From contig CAVQOB010000005.1 in assembly GCA_963714325.1 (NCBI GenBank), forward strand, positions 1 to 31,511: a stretch of 31,511 bases of DNA, read 5' to 3'. Positions 1 to 7,895 of the stretch are shown one piece after another. A program made the translations under genes and the position numbers. The stretch comes from CAVQOB01 sp963714325. GTDB lineage: Bacteria; Pseudomonadota; Alphaproteobacteria; Rhizobiales; Hyphomicrobiaceae. Every line of letters begins with the position of its first letter. Position 1 is the stretch's first letter. Under the pieces are notes generated by a model that made no database searches, had not been told where the DNA came from, and worked only from the letters and a program-made list of their open reading frames with translations.

Positions 1-34
1 GGACATCACACCTCGTGATGCGTCGATTGAGTAG

Positions 35-46
35 GAGCCTAGGCTC
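35..46. repeat. 12-bp perfect palindrome
   Basis: GAGCCTAGGCTC is a perfect palindrome near the left edge, about 70 bases beyond the stop of the leftward deacetylase gene. A nine-base direct repeat (CAGATCAAT at 91-99 and 101-109) lies between. There is no T-run, so I do not call a terminator. Function unknown. Confidence 0.4.
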
Positions 47-115
47 AGTCAAAGCGCAAGCTGTCCGTTCTTCGTTTTTCATCCTGACGTCAGATCAATT
101 CAGATCAATGTTGTA

Positions 116-1021
116 TCAAACCAGTCCCTTTGCGCAATGGCGGGCAATCTCGGCGTGCGTAGCGAACCAGCAACCGCCTTTTGCTTGCATATGTGCGATC
201 AGGTCTTCCAGAATGAACATGCGCGAGCGATAGCCGATGACATGCGGGTGCATCGTGAGCAGGAAAAGGCCGCGCTCCTCCCAGGCGCGATCAAACTCCC
301 GGCGGAAGATGTCCAGAACGGCTAGCGGCGGCGTATAGGGGCGCAGCGCCGCATGGCGGTGCATATTGAAGTAGGGCGCATCATCTCTGATCCATTCGAC
401 GGGCAGTTCGACAATGCCGGTCGCTTCGCCCGCTTCGAGCAACTCATAGGGGTCGTCATCGGCGAACAATGAACTATCGTAGATGAGTCCGAGTTCGCGC
501 TGGATCTTCAAAGTCGCATTGGAAAAATCCCACGATGGTGTGCGCATGCCGACAGGACGCACGCCTGTTATCTTTTCAAGCGTATCTGCCGCACGGAAAT
601 GGAGATCGCGTTCAACGGTTTCGGGGAGAATTGAATTCAGTTCGTGGATCCACCCGTGCAGTCCGATCTCATGCCCCTCAGCGATGACACGGCGCTGCTC
701 ATCAGGATGGAGCAATGCTGCGACCGCCGGGACAAAGAACGACGCAGGGATAGCAGCCCTCTCAAGAACCTCAAGAATGCGGGGAACGCCGACACGGTTG
801 CCGTATTGCCCCCAAGACAGGCGTCCAATGGAATTGCCGCCATCGCGCAACTCATTGGTTTCATGATCCGCATCAAACGAGAGTGCGACAGCACACTGCG
901 CTGCACCGGGCCATGCCGCAGGTTTGAGGCTCGTGCCAGCACGGACGCGATTGACACGACTCCGCCACTCTCCCTCGGTCCATTGCCATGGCTGTATCGT
1001 TTCCACAGCGTTCCTCCTCAA
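116..1021 (-). CDS. NodB-fold polysaccharide deacetylase / cyclic-imidase-like hydrolase
   Basis: A 301-residue carbohydrate-esterase-4 (NodB homology) protein. Visible motifs are SFDADHE (Asp50, Asp52), the metal-binding HGWIHE pair (His122, His126), the MRTPSW motif with Arg160, and a late MHPHV segment. There is no signal peptide, so it is probably cytoplasmic. This shape (about 300 aa, no signal, SFDAD-H) resembles the PgdA/allantoinase/cyclic-imide-hydrolase branch more than secreted chitin deacetylases. It is the last gene of a leftward operon and overlaps the preceding ATPase gene by 4 bp (1018-1021), so translation is probably coupled. With a creatininase-type enzyme in the same operon, hydrolysis of a C-N bond in an imported compound is more plausible than cell-wall editing. 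The family is clear; the substrate is inferred. Confidence 0.85.
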   Translation of the reverse strand: MRRNAVETIQPWQWTEGEWRSRVNRVRAGTSLKPAAWPGAAQCAVALSFDADHETNELRDGGNSIGRLSWGQYGNRVGVPRILEVLERAAIPASFFVPAVAALLHPDEQRRVIAEGHEIGLHGWIHELNSILPETVERDLHFRAADTLEKITGVRPVGMRTPSWDFSNATLKIQRELGLIYDSSLFADDDPYELLEAGEATGIVELPVEWIRDDAPYFNMHRHAALRPYTPPLAVLDIFRREFDRAWEERGLFLLTMHPHVIGYRSRMFILEDLIAHMQAKGGCWFATHAEIARHCAKGLV

Positions 1022-2019
1022 GCATCGATCGGATCATGGCATGCCGTCCAGCGATCATGGCTGCTCGGCGACAATACGGGTATTTCCAGCCTGCAACGGT
1101 CGGCGACACGTGGGCACCGCAAATGAAAATGACATCCCGGCGGCGGTGACAGTGGCGAGGGCAATTCGCCTTGGATGGGTTTGAACGTCACCAGCCCATC
1201 ATCCTCGATTTCCAGTTTTGGCACGCTATCGAGCAGCGCTCGCGTGTAGGGATGGCGTGGAGACGCATAGACGTCGGCGGTACTGCCGGTTTCAACGATA
1301 CGGCCGAGATACATGATGGCGACACGGTCCGAGATATGCCTGATAACGCCGAGATCGTGGCTGATAAAGAGCATGGTCAGGCCGAAGTCGCGTCGTAGTT
1401 TCAGAAATAGATTGATAATCTGTGCCTGGATGGAAACATCGAGTGATGCAACGGGTTCGTCGCAAATCAGCACATCCGGCTTCATAGCGAGCGCGCGGGC
1501 GATGGCGATGCGTTGGCGCTGGCCGCCGGAGAATTGATGCGGATAGCGATCGGCGGCATCAGCGGCGAGGCCAACGGCTGCGAACCAGGTCTGCACATAC
1601 GCACGCGCGGCGTCTCTGGTGACCAAGCCATGCGCGATCGGGCCCTCGGCGATGATGTCTCCGATGCGCATGCGGGGATCGAGCGAGGCAAACGGGTCTT
1701 GAAAGACCATCTGGACGCGCGTTGTCGACTTAACGGGGCGACGGCCGCGCCCCATCATTGGTTCGCCGTCAAGCATGGCACGGCCCGATGTTGGTGGGAG
1801 AATTCCAGCGATCATGCGTCCAAGCGTTGACTTCCCGCAACCGGATTTGCCGACCAGTCCGAGAACCTCGCCTTTGCGGATCACAAGGCTCACGGCATCG
1901 ACGGCATGGACGGTGCGTGTTTCGATGGCGGCGCCAAAGTGCGCGGCGATCCGGTCACCCATGGATAGATGCGGTGAAAAGCGCTTTGAAACATGGTCGA
2001 CGGTGATGAGCGCGCTCAT
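1018..2019 (-). CDS. Peptide-type ABC transporter ATP-binding protein (DppF/OppF-like)
   Basis: A 333-residue ABC ATPase. Walker A is GKSGCGKST at residues 57-65, the Q-loop is VFQDPF near 105-110, the signature is FSGGQRQR at 163-170, Walker B is DVLICDEP at 182-189, and the switch histidine is in ISHDL (His221). The C-terminal oligopeptide-transporter extension (around 290-325) with spaced cysteines (CHFHLRCP) is present; this is typical of Opp/Dpp/Nik ATPases and may bind an iron-sulfur cluster. It overlaps the paired ATPase upstream and the deacetylase downstream by 4 bp each. It would form a heterodimer with the other ATPase and power the two permeases. The ATPase role is certain; the substrate is unknown. 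Confidence 0.93.
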   Translation of the reverse strand: MSALITVDHVSKRFSPHLSMGDRIAAHFGAAIETRTVHAVDAVSLVIRKGEVLGLVGKSGCGKSTLGRMIAGILPPTSGRAMLDGEPMMGRGRRPVKSTTRVQMVFQDPFASLDPRMRIGDIIAEGPIAHGLVTRDAARAYVQTWFAAVGLAADAADRYPHQFSGGQRQRIAIARALAMKPDVLICDEPVASLDVSIQAQIINLFLKLRRDFGLTMLFISHDLGVIRHISDRVAIMYLGRIVETGSTADVYASPRHPYTRALLDSVPKLEIEDDGLVTFKPIQGELPSPLSPPPGCHFHLRCPRVADRCRLEIPVLSPSSHDRWTACHDPIDA

Positions 2020-2993
2020 GACCGCACCTCGACGGTCAGAGGATGATGGCAGCGCAGCGTCCGATCAGCGGTGCGGATAAGCGCGGGTTCCTGCGCGCAC
2101 ATGTCATCGGCGTGACTGCAGCGCGGAGCAAACGCGCAGCCCGGTGGCAAATCGAGTAATGATGGCATGGCCCCCGAAATTTGCGCGAGGTCCCGACCGG
2201 GCTTGGCGTTCGCCGGCAAGGAGTTCAACAAGCCACGGGTGTAGGGATGGCGTGGGGAACGCAGCACAGCGGCGGTCGGACCTTCCTCGATCAGGCGGCC
2301 GGCGTACATGACGAGAATCCGGCTGGCGATCGATGAGACTGTCGCGAGGTCATGGCTGATCCAGATCAAGGCCGTGTCAAAGTCGCGGACCAGCGAGCGC
2401 ATTTCCGTCAGGATCTGCGCTTGGATCGAAACGTCGAGTGCGGTGGTTGGTTCGTCACAGATGATCAGCGCGGGGCGGTTCAGCAGCGCAATGGCGATGG
2501 CGACGCGCTGCCGCATGCCGCCGGAAAACTGATGCGGATAGTCGTGCAAGCGCCGTGCGGCATCGGGGATGCCGACTTTGGTCAGGACTTCAACAGCGCG
2601 ACCCGCGGCAGCGCCAGCCGAGATGCGCTCGTGTGCCGCCAGAGCCAACCGCATCTGTGTGGCGATCGTGAGCACCGGGTTGAGCGTCGTAGATGGGTCT
2701 TGGAACACCATCGCCATGCGGCGGCCGCGGAGTTTGCGCAAGGTTGCACGGTCCGCGCGAACCAGGTTCTGCCCCTCCAGCTTGATCGATCCAGAGACAA
2801 TTCGTCCGGGGGCATCAATAAGCCCGAGGATGGAGAAGCCAGTGACTGTTTTGCCCGAACCCGACTCGCCAACAAGCCCGACGACCTCACCGCGAGCGAT
2901 ATCGAATGAGACGCCGTCGACCGCCTTGACCACACCCGCCTTCGTCTCAAAGTGGGTGGCAAGATCGCGGACCTCAAGCAATGACTCGCTCAT
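2016..2993 (-). CDS. Peptide-type ABC transporter ATP-binding protein (DppD/OppD-like)
   Basis: A 325-residue ABC ATPase, partner of the following one. Walker A is GESGSGKT at residues 42-49, the Q-loop is VFQDPS, the signature is FSGGMRQR at 156-163, Walker B is LIICDEP at 176-182, and the switch motif is WISHDL. The C-terminal oligopeptide extension contains the CAFAPRC and CAQEP cysteines around residues 285-305. It overlaps the permease gene upstream (2990-2993) and the second ATPase downstream (2016-2019) by ATGA. The FSGGM form of the signature is typical of the DppD/OppD subunit. Confidence 0.93.
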   Translation of the reverse strand: MSESLLEVRDLATHFETKAGVVKAVDGVSFDIARGEVVGLVGESGSGKTVTGFSILGLIDAPGRIVSGSIKLEGQNLVRADRATLRKLRGRRMAMVFQDPSTTLNPVLTIATQMRLALAAHERISAGAAAGRAVEVLTKVGIPDAARRLHDYPHQFSGGMRQRVAIAIALLNRPALIICDEPTTALDVSIQAQILTEMRSLVRDFDTALIWISHDLATVSSIASRILVMYAGRLIEEGPTAAVLRSPRHPYTRGLLNSLPANAKPGRDLAQISGAMPSLLDLPPGCAFAPRCSHADDMCAQEPALIRTADRTLRCHHPLTVEVRS

Positions 2994-3871
2994 CGCTTGA
3001 GCCTCGGATTGAGCTGATCGCGGATCTGATCACCGACGAGATTGATGGCGACGATCAGGATGATCAGCGCCACGCCCGGATAGATGGAAATCCAATAGCG
3101 GCCAGACAACATGTATTGAAATCCATTGGCGATCAGCATCCCGAGCGAGGGCTCGGTGACTGGGAGGCCGAGACCAAGGAATGACAACGTTGCTTCGAGC
3201 GCAATGGAATTGGCAACCTGCACGGTTGCGACGACAATCAGTGGCGGCAAGCAATTCGGCAGGATATGCCGAAAAACCACGCGCGACGCACTGAGCGGGG
3301 TCGAAAGTGCAGCGTCGACATAGTCTTTGGCGCGTTCCGTCGCCGCCGCACCGTGCGCCGTGCGCGCGAAATAGGCGTATTGGGCGGTGACGAGGGCTGC
3401 GATAAGTTGCCATTTGCCTTGTCCCAACAGCGCGGCCAGCACCAACGCCAGCAGGATCGCGGGGAATGACAACTGCAAATCGATAAAGCGCATGATGAAG
3501 GCTTCGATGCGGCCGCCGAAGTAGGCGGCAGTTGCGCCAAGTGTCGCGCCGATGATGAAAGCGATGGCGCCGGCGATCAGCCCGACCTGCAGGGATATGC
3601 GCAGGCCATAGAGGATCGCCGACCAGAGATCACGGCCCTGCGCGTCAGTGCCGAGCCAATGCGTGAAGCCGTTCGTGCCGACATAGCCCGGCGGACGGCG
3701 AGCATCAGCCAGAACGAGCGCTGCGAGATCGTAAGGGTTTTGCGGCGCGATCAGCGGCGAGAGGATGGCGACCAGCGAAATCACGACCACGACGCCGAGC
3801 GCCACAAGTGCAATCGTGCTCTCGCAGAACTCTTGCCAGAAGCGAGCAACGGGAGACACATGACCGATCAT
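2990..3871 (-). CDS. Peptide-type ABC transporter permease (DppC/OppC-like)
   Basis: A 293-residue inner-membrane permease. An N-terminal hydrophobic segment (about 18-42) is followed by a periplasmic stretch containing HWLGTDAQGRDLWS, the hallmark of the DppC/OppC N-terminal region, and then about five more membrane segments. The cytoplasmic coupling loop (EAA-like) is seen around residues 180-205 (LSASRVVFRHILPNCLPP). Genes overlap by 4 bp on both sides. It pairs with the DppB-like permease to form the channel. Confidence 0.92.
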   Translation of the reverse strand: MIGHVSPVARFWQEFCESTIALVALGVVVVISLVAILSPLIAPQNPYDLAALVLADARRPPGYVGTNGFTHWLGTDAQGRDLWSAILYGLRISLQVGLIAGAIAFIIGATLGATAAYFGGRIEAFIMRFIDLQLSFPAILLALVLAALLGQGKWQLIAALVTAQYAYFARTAHGAAATERAKDYVDAALSTPLSASRVVFRHILPNCLPPLIVVATVQVANSIALEATLSFLGLGLPVTEPSLGMLIANGFQYMLSGRYWISIYPGVALIILIVAINLVGDQIRDQLNPRLKR

Positions 3872-4839
3872 GCCTGCCTCGCCCGTAGCCGTGGATCGAG
3901 CGCAGCATAAGCGATATCGACACAGAAATTGATCATGATGAAAAGGAACGCGACGAGCATGAGATAAGCGACCATGACCGGGCGATCGAGCGACGAAATG
4001 CTATCGATGATGAGTTTGCCGACGCCTGGCCAGGAGAAGATTGTCTCGGTGACGACGGCAAAAGCGAGCGTCGATCCGAATTCCAGCCCGAAGACCGTCA
4101 CGATCGGGATGGCGATCAGCCGCAGGACATGGCGGGAGAGGATGGTCCATTCGCTTTGCCCGGCAGCGCGCGCAAATTTGACTGTATCGGACAGCATGGT
4201 CTCGCGTGTGCCCGCTCGCGCCAGCCGCACCATCATGGCAAATTTGAATAGTGAAAGGTTCAGTGCGGGTAGCGCCAGGTGACGCCACCCTTCGCCGGTC
4301 AGGAAGCTCCACTCGATGCCAAACAGTGGCGCGGTTGGGCCGCGGCCACCGGCCGGGAACCAACCCAGTGACACAGCAAACGTCAGAATGAGCACGAGGC
4401 CAATCCAAAACGTCGGCACTGAAAAGCCGAGAATGGATACGGCCATGATGCTCTTCGCGATGACGCTATCGGGTTTGTACCCGGCATACATCCCCAGCGG
4501 GACCCCGAGGAACGTTGCGCCGAGAACGGCGGCAAGCGTCAGCTCCAAAGTGGCGGGCAGTCGCGAGAAAATTAATTCGAGAACCGGCATGTTGAAAATA
4601 AATGAGCGGCCAAAATCACCTTTGAAAAGGCGCGTCAGGAAGCTCCAATATTGCTGCCAAAGCGGTTGATCAAGCCCATACGCCTTGATGGTCTGCTCGC
4701 GGATCTGCTGCGTCGCGTCCGGTGAGATGAGCACATCGATCGGGTTCCCGACGGCATAGACCCCCGAAAAGACGAGCGCCGATATCACGAGCATCACAGC
4801 GAAGGCCTGGATCAAGCGCTGAATGACAAAACCGAACAT
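3868..4839 (-). CDS. Peptide-type ABC transporter permease (DppB/OppB-like)
   Basis: A 323-residue inner-membrane permease of the DppB/OppB/NikB type. It starts with a hydrophobic helix (QRLIQAFAVMLVISALVF), then the periplasmic loop typical of this subunit (YGLDQPLWQQYWSFL), and about six membrane spans in all. The coupling loop is at about 215-245 (TRETMLSD..KFARAAGQ). It is the first transporter gene of the leftward run, starting 24 bases after the creatininase-family stop. The matching binding protein is encoded at 6237-7835 on the opposite strand, across the shared regulatory region, rather than in this operon. Confidence 0.92.
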   Translation of the reverse strand: MFGFVIQRLIQAFAVMLVISALVFSGVYAVGNPIDVLISPDATQQIREQTIKAYGLDQPLWQQYWSFLTRLFKGDFGRSFIFNMPVLELIFSRLPATLELTLAAVLGATFLGVPLGMYAGYKPDSVIAKSIMAVSILGFSVPTFWIGLVLILTFAVSLGWFPAGGRGPTAPLFGIEWSFLTGEGWRHLALPALNLSLFKFAMMVRLARAGTRETMLSDTVKFARAAGQSEWTILSRHVLRLIAIPIVTVFGLEFGSTLAFAVVTETIFSWPGVGKLIIDSISSLDRPVMVAYLMLVAFLFIMINFCVDIAYAALDPRLRARQA

Positions 4840-4863
4840 GAGCTTCCCGCGCCTGATCCGCCC

Positions 4864-5565
4864 TCAGGCCCAATTGTCTGCAATGATGGAGCGCGTTTCC
4901 TCAAGTGCCACACGCCACAGGTCCAGCATCTCGTCGTCGCTGCGCTGATAGAGACCACCGTAGTTGCCATCACCGAGCAACGCTCTCTTTCTCACGGGGT
5001 CAAGCTGTTGAAACCGGTCGAGAGCCAGCATGGGCTTCTGCGTATTGGGCATCGCGATGTTGCCAAGACGCGTCCAAGGAAAATTTTCCATCCATGAAGC
5101 ATGCGAGGCAACGGGGTCGATCGCTTGCACCTTGGCAAACGTCTTGGGAGCATTCCACCAGTTGTGCCACTTGACCTGCGCACCATGGTGGCGGTCGAGC
5201 CATTCCAGCACTGCAGCTTGGGCCGGCGAGTTGCCGCCGTGGCCGTTCACGATGGTGATCCGATTGAATCCCGACCGAATCATACCATCGAGAACGTCGG
5301 TCAGCACCGCGCACAGGGTTGAAACTTTCAAGGTCACGGTGCCCGGATAGGCGACGAAACTCGGCGTCAGGCCGTAGTTGAGGACGGGGAAGACTGGCAC
5401 ATTCAAAGGTTCAGCGCTTTCGACCGCCATGCGCTCGGCCAGAATGGCATCCACGGCGAGGCTCAGATAAGCGTGTTGCTCGGTCGATCCGATCGGCAGT
5501 ACGGCGCGATCATCTTTGGCCGCATGATCGCGAACCTGCATCCAGTTCATGTCGGCGATGCGCAT
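4864..5565 (-). CDS. Creatininase-family amidohydrolase
   Basis: A 233-residue protein when started at the internal ATG at 5563-5565 (MRIADMNWMQVRD). The frame stays open to 5673, but the longer start would run across the two operator palindromes, so I prefer the short form. Family motifs: LPIGSTEQHAYLS with the metal-ligand Glu and His, the AERMA helix, a GLTPSFVAYPGTVTL strand, and INGHGG-type VNGHGGNSPAQ. The family includes creatinine amidohydrolase and enzymes acting on other cyclic amides or N-formamides (for example the MftE peptidase); the position after STEQH where most members have Pro-H is changed here, so the substrate is open. It heads the leftward operon, which supports hydrolysis of the imported compound. 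Confidence 0.85.
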   Translation of the reverse strand: MRIADMNWMQVRDHAAKDDRAVLPIGSTEQHAYLSLAVDAILAERMAVESAEPLNVPVFPVLNYGLTPSFVAYPGTVTLKVSTLCAVLTDVLDGMIRSGFNRITIVNGHGGNSPAQAAVLEWLDRHHGAQVKWHNWWNAPKTFAKVQAIDPVASHASWMENFPWTRLGNIAMPNTQKPMLALDRFQQLDPVRKRALLGDGNYGGLYQRSDDEMLDLWRVALEETRSIIADNWA

Positions 5566-5589
5566 CGAGAGGGCCCACGAGCCAAGTTG

Positions 5590-5603
5590 GTTCCATCTGG
5601 AAC
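5590..5603. promoter_or_regulatory. Operator-like palindrome 1
   Basis: GTTCC-ATCT-GGAAC is a perfect 5-bp-arm palindrome 25 bases upstream of the creatininase-family start. Its centre is 45 bp from the centre of a second copy. GTTCC-N4-GGAAC sites are a common operator form for MarR- and IclR-type regulators in alphaproteobacteria, and a MarR gene lies immediately beside it. Regulation of both divergent arms is inferred. Confidence 0.65.
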
Positions 5604-5633
5604 TCACCTTGACGAGTGGCTGCGGGTGCGTCA

Positions 5634-5649
5634 AGTTCCATGCGGAACT
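5634..5649. promoter_or_regulatory. Operator-like palindrome 2
   Basis: AGTTCC-ATGC-GGAACT has perfect 6-bp arms. It is the stronger of the two copies and lies on the MarR side of the divergent intergenic region. The 45-bp spacing to copy 1 is slightly over four helical turns, so two dimers could sit on nearly the same face. Likely target of the MarR-family protein encoded next to it. Confidence 0.65.
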
Positions 5650-5763
5650 AATGGCGAGCATGGCATGCTTCAAAAGGCCCGTCGCGAAAAAGTGCGAGAT
5701 CGATCCAAGGCTGGCGGCCTAAGCGCGCCGGCAACTGTGCCGCTGGCTGACGCTATCCACCCG

Positions 5764-6234
5764 ATGATTGCGGTGAAGCTCTGGCAGAACCCATGCTGGA
5801 TGTCGTTTCGCGCCAATTGGATCACCCACCACTACAATCAGCCGATCTACGATTGGATCTGGCGGACATACAAACTCACCGCGCCAGAGCATGTGGTTCT
5901 CTATGCACTCGGCTTGAAGCAAGGCATCACGGCGGATGATATTGCGGCCTCGTCGGCGCGGCCAAAGAATACGCTCAGTCGCGCGGTGAATGGCTTGTTG
6001 CGGCGGCGCCTGTTAACGCGCGTGCAAGACAGTAAAGATCGCCGTCGCATGCGCCTCTATCTGACACGGCAGGGCCAAAAGATCGTCGTCGACACGGTGC
6101 CCCTGCTGGTCCAGCATGAGCGAGCGATGATCGCCAACCTCAACGCCGCCGAGCAAAAACAACTGAATCAACTTCTGACCCGCATGGTGCTTGGCCAGAA
6201 GTCCTGGCCGACAACGATCAACAAGGAGGATTAG
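5764..6234 (+). CDS. MarR-family transcriptional regulator
   Basis: Started at the ATG at 5764 the product is 156 residues, a normal MarR length. The frame is open back to 5473 and an ATG at 5665 is an alternative, but the upstream part reads across the operators and into the opposite gene. The winged helix is recognisable: a core LTAPEHVVLYALGL, then a recognition-helix region (AASSARPKNTLSRAVNGLLRRRLLTRV) and the wing DSKDRRRMRLYLTRQG. The last helices (LLVQHERAMIANL..AEQKQLNQLLTRM) form the dimer arm. Its stop is 2 bases before the GTG start of the binding-protein gene, so regulator and transporter subunit are probably co-transcribed. It likely represses both arms until the imported compound or a metabolite binds. 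Confidence 0.85.
   Translation: MIAVKLWQNPCWMSFRANWITHHYNQPIYDWIWRTYKLTAPEHVVLYALGLKQGITADDIAASSARPKNTLSRAVNGLLRRRLLTRVQDSKDRRRMRLYLTRQGQKIVVDTVPLLVQHERAMIANLNAAEQKQLNQLLTRMVLGQKSWPTTINKED
6223..6230 (+). promoter_or_regulatory. Strong ribosome binding site for the binding-protein gene
   Basis: AAGGAGGA lies 6 bases before the GTG at 6237 and within the last codons of the MarR gene. It supports the GTG start over the in-frame ATG at 6252, and fits high production of a periplasmic binding protein. Confidence 0.7.
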
Positions 6235-6236
6235 CC

Positions 6237-7835
6237 GTGAAAACGAACACCATGTGGACGCTTGCCTTCACACTTGCTGCCTCGCTGACCGCCATCACCC
6301 CATCGACCACGCTGGCGCAGACCCTGACGATCGGCGTGCGTGGTGGTCCCGATTCGATCGATCCGCATTTTACGGCGACCGGTACCCACGCGGAGGCGCT
6401 GAAACACATCTTCGATACGCTGACATGGTCGGGCGATGGTCTCGAAGTTCAGCCGCGTCTCGCCGAAAGCTGGAAGGCGTTGGACGCGACCACGTGGGAA
6501 TTCAAGTTGCGCAAGGGCGTCAAGTTCCACGACGGATCGGACTTCACGGCCGATGACGTGAAGTTCTCAATCGAACGCATCCCGATCGTCGCTGGACCGA
6601 ACCCGACGACGATTTACGTCCGCCGCGTCAAGGAAACGAAGATCGTCGACGCGCACACCATCCACATTATCACGGACGGCCCAGCACCCGTCCTGCCCAA
6701 TGATTTCATACGGCTTTTCATCGTATCGTCAAAAGCCGCGAAAGGTCTGACCAAAGAAAGCGCGAACGAAGCGTTTAACAGCGGCAAAGCGGCCGCGGGG
6801 ACCGGGCCATATAAATATGTGTCGTGGACGCCTAAAGGGGACCTCGTCATGGATCGCTTCGATGGCTACTGGGGCCCGAAAGAACCCTGGGGCCGGCATG
6901 TGCGCAAGGAGATTCCCAACGACGCCGCGCGCGTCGCGCAGTTGAAAGCAGGGCAGCTTGATCTCATCACCCGCGTGCCGGCAACGGATGTGGCGTCGCT
7001 GAAGCAGGACCCCAAATTGGCGGTCCAGACCATCGGGACGGTCTACGTCTTCAATATCGAATTGGACATGCGCGACGCAACGCCCGCGGGTCAGGTCTCG
7101 GCCAAAGATGGAACAGCGTTGCCCAAGAACCCGCTGCAGGACGCGCGCGTGCGCGAAGCGCTTGATTTGGCGATCGACCGCAAGACACTCGCAAGCATCG
7201 CGATGGAAGATCTCGGCACGCCGGTCAATCAGCTCGTGACGCCGTCGATCTTTGGCTACAACAAGGCATTGCCCGAGCGCAAATACGATGTGGTCGCCGC
7301 GAAAAAACTGATGGCGGATGCGGGATATCCAAACGGCTTCAAAGTGCAGTTTTCGTTCACGCAGGACCGCTTGCCCGGCGATCGCCAGGTCGGCACGTCG
7401 ATCGCGCAGATGCTGGCGCAGATCGGCATCGACGCGGCGGTCAATGCACAACCGGCCGCCGTCTTCTTCCCGGCGCGCACCCGCGGCGACTACTCCATGT
7501 CGATGTCAGGCTGGGGCACATTGACCGGCGAAGCGCACTACACGCTGTCGTCGATCGCGCACTCCAACGACAAAGAGAAGAAGATGGGCGCCTTCAACGT
7601 CCACGCCTACAAGAGCGCCGAAATGGACAAACTATTGCAGGATGCGGCTGTTGAAATGGACGAAGGCAAACGACGCGGGCTTCTGGAAGCCGCAAACGCG
7701 CTCGTCTTGAAGGATCGTCCGCGGTTGCCGATCGTGTCTGTCGGGTCAGCGTGGGCGATGCAGAAAGACAAGGTCAAGATCACCGCGCGGGTCGACGAAG
7801 ACACGCTCGCGATGAACATCAAACCGGCGAAGTAA
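6237..7835 (+). CDS. Peptide-type ABC transporter periplasmic substrate-binding protein (DppA/OppA-like, SBP_bac_5)
   Basis: A 532-residue family-5 binding protein with a GTG start. A Sec signal peptide is clear: KTN near the start, a hydrophobic core (WTLAFTLAASLTAITP) and cleavage after TTLAQ at about residue 28. Family motifs include GPDSIDPHFT near the mature N-terminus, LAESWKALDATTWEFKLRKGVKFHDG (around 77-100), FTADDVKFSIER, and GTGPYKY. It captures substrate for the DppBCDF-like complex encoded leftward at 1018-4839. Separation of the binding-protein gene from its permeases by a divergent promoter would let it be made in excess. A stem-loop just after its stop may stabilise its mRNA. 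The ligand cannot be read from sequence; neighbours suggest a peptide- or amide-like compound. Confidence 0.93.
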   Translation: MKTNTMWTLAFTLAASLTAITPSTTLAQTLTIGVRGGPDSIDPHFTATGTHAEALKHIFDTLTWSGDGLEVQPRLAESWKALDATTWEFKLRKGVKFHDGSDFTADDVKFSIERIPIVAGPNPTTIYVRRVKETKIVDAHTIHIITDGPAPVLPNDFIRLFIVSSKAAKGLTKESANEAFNSGKAAAGTGPYKYVSWTPKGDLVMDRFDGYWGPKEPWGRHVRKEIPNDAARVAQLKAGQLDLITRVPATDVASLKQDPKLAVQTIGTVYVFNIELDMRDATPAGQVSAKDGTALPKNPLQDARVREALDLAIDRKTLASIAMEDLGTPVNQLVTPSIFGYNKALPERKYDVVAAKKLMADAGYPNGFKVQFSFTQDRLPGDRQVGTSIAQMLAQIGIDAAVNAQPAAVFFPARTRGDYSMSMSGWGTLTGEAHYTLSSIAHSNDKEKKMGAFNVHAYKSAEMDKLLQDAAVEMDEGKRRGLLEAANALVLKDRPRLPIVSVGSAWAMQKDKVKITARVDEDTLAMNIKPAK

Positions 7836-7843
7836 GCAGCGAC

Positions 7844-7868
7844 GGGTCAGATCCTCGGGGTCTGACCC
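7844..7868 (+). promoter_or_regulatory. Intercistronic stem-loop after binding-protein gene
   Basis: GGGTCAGA (7844-7851) and TCTGACCC (7861-7868) form a perfect 8-bp stem with a 9-base loop, starting 8 bases after the stop codon. There is no T-run afterwards, so it looks like a partial terminator or 3' mRNA-protecting hairpin. That would give more binding protein than downstream enzymes, as in other binding-protein operons. Confidence 0.6.
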
Positions 7869-7895
7869 TGCGCCCCTAAATCCGGACGGTCTCAG

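Noticed and set aside
5473..5763. Longer MarR start with 97 extra residues
   Set aside because: Would read through the creatininase-family gene start and both operator palindromes; the extra residues do not resemble MarR proteins.
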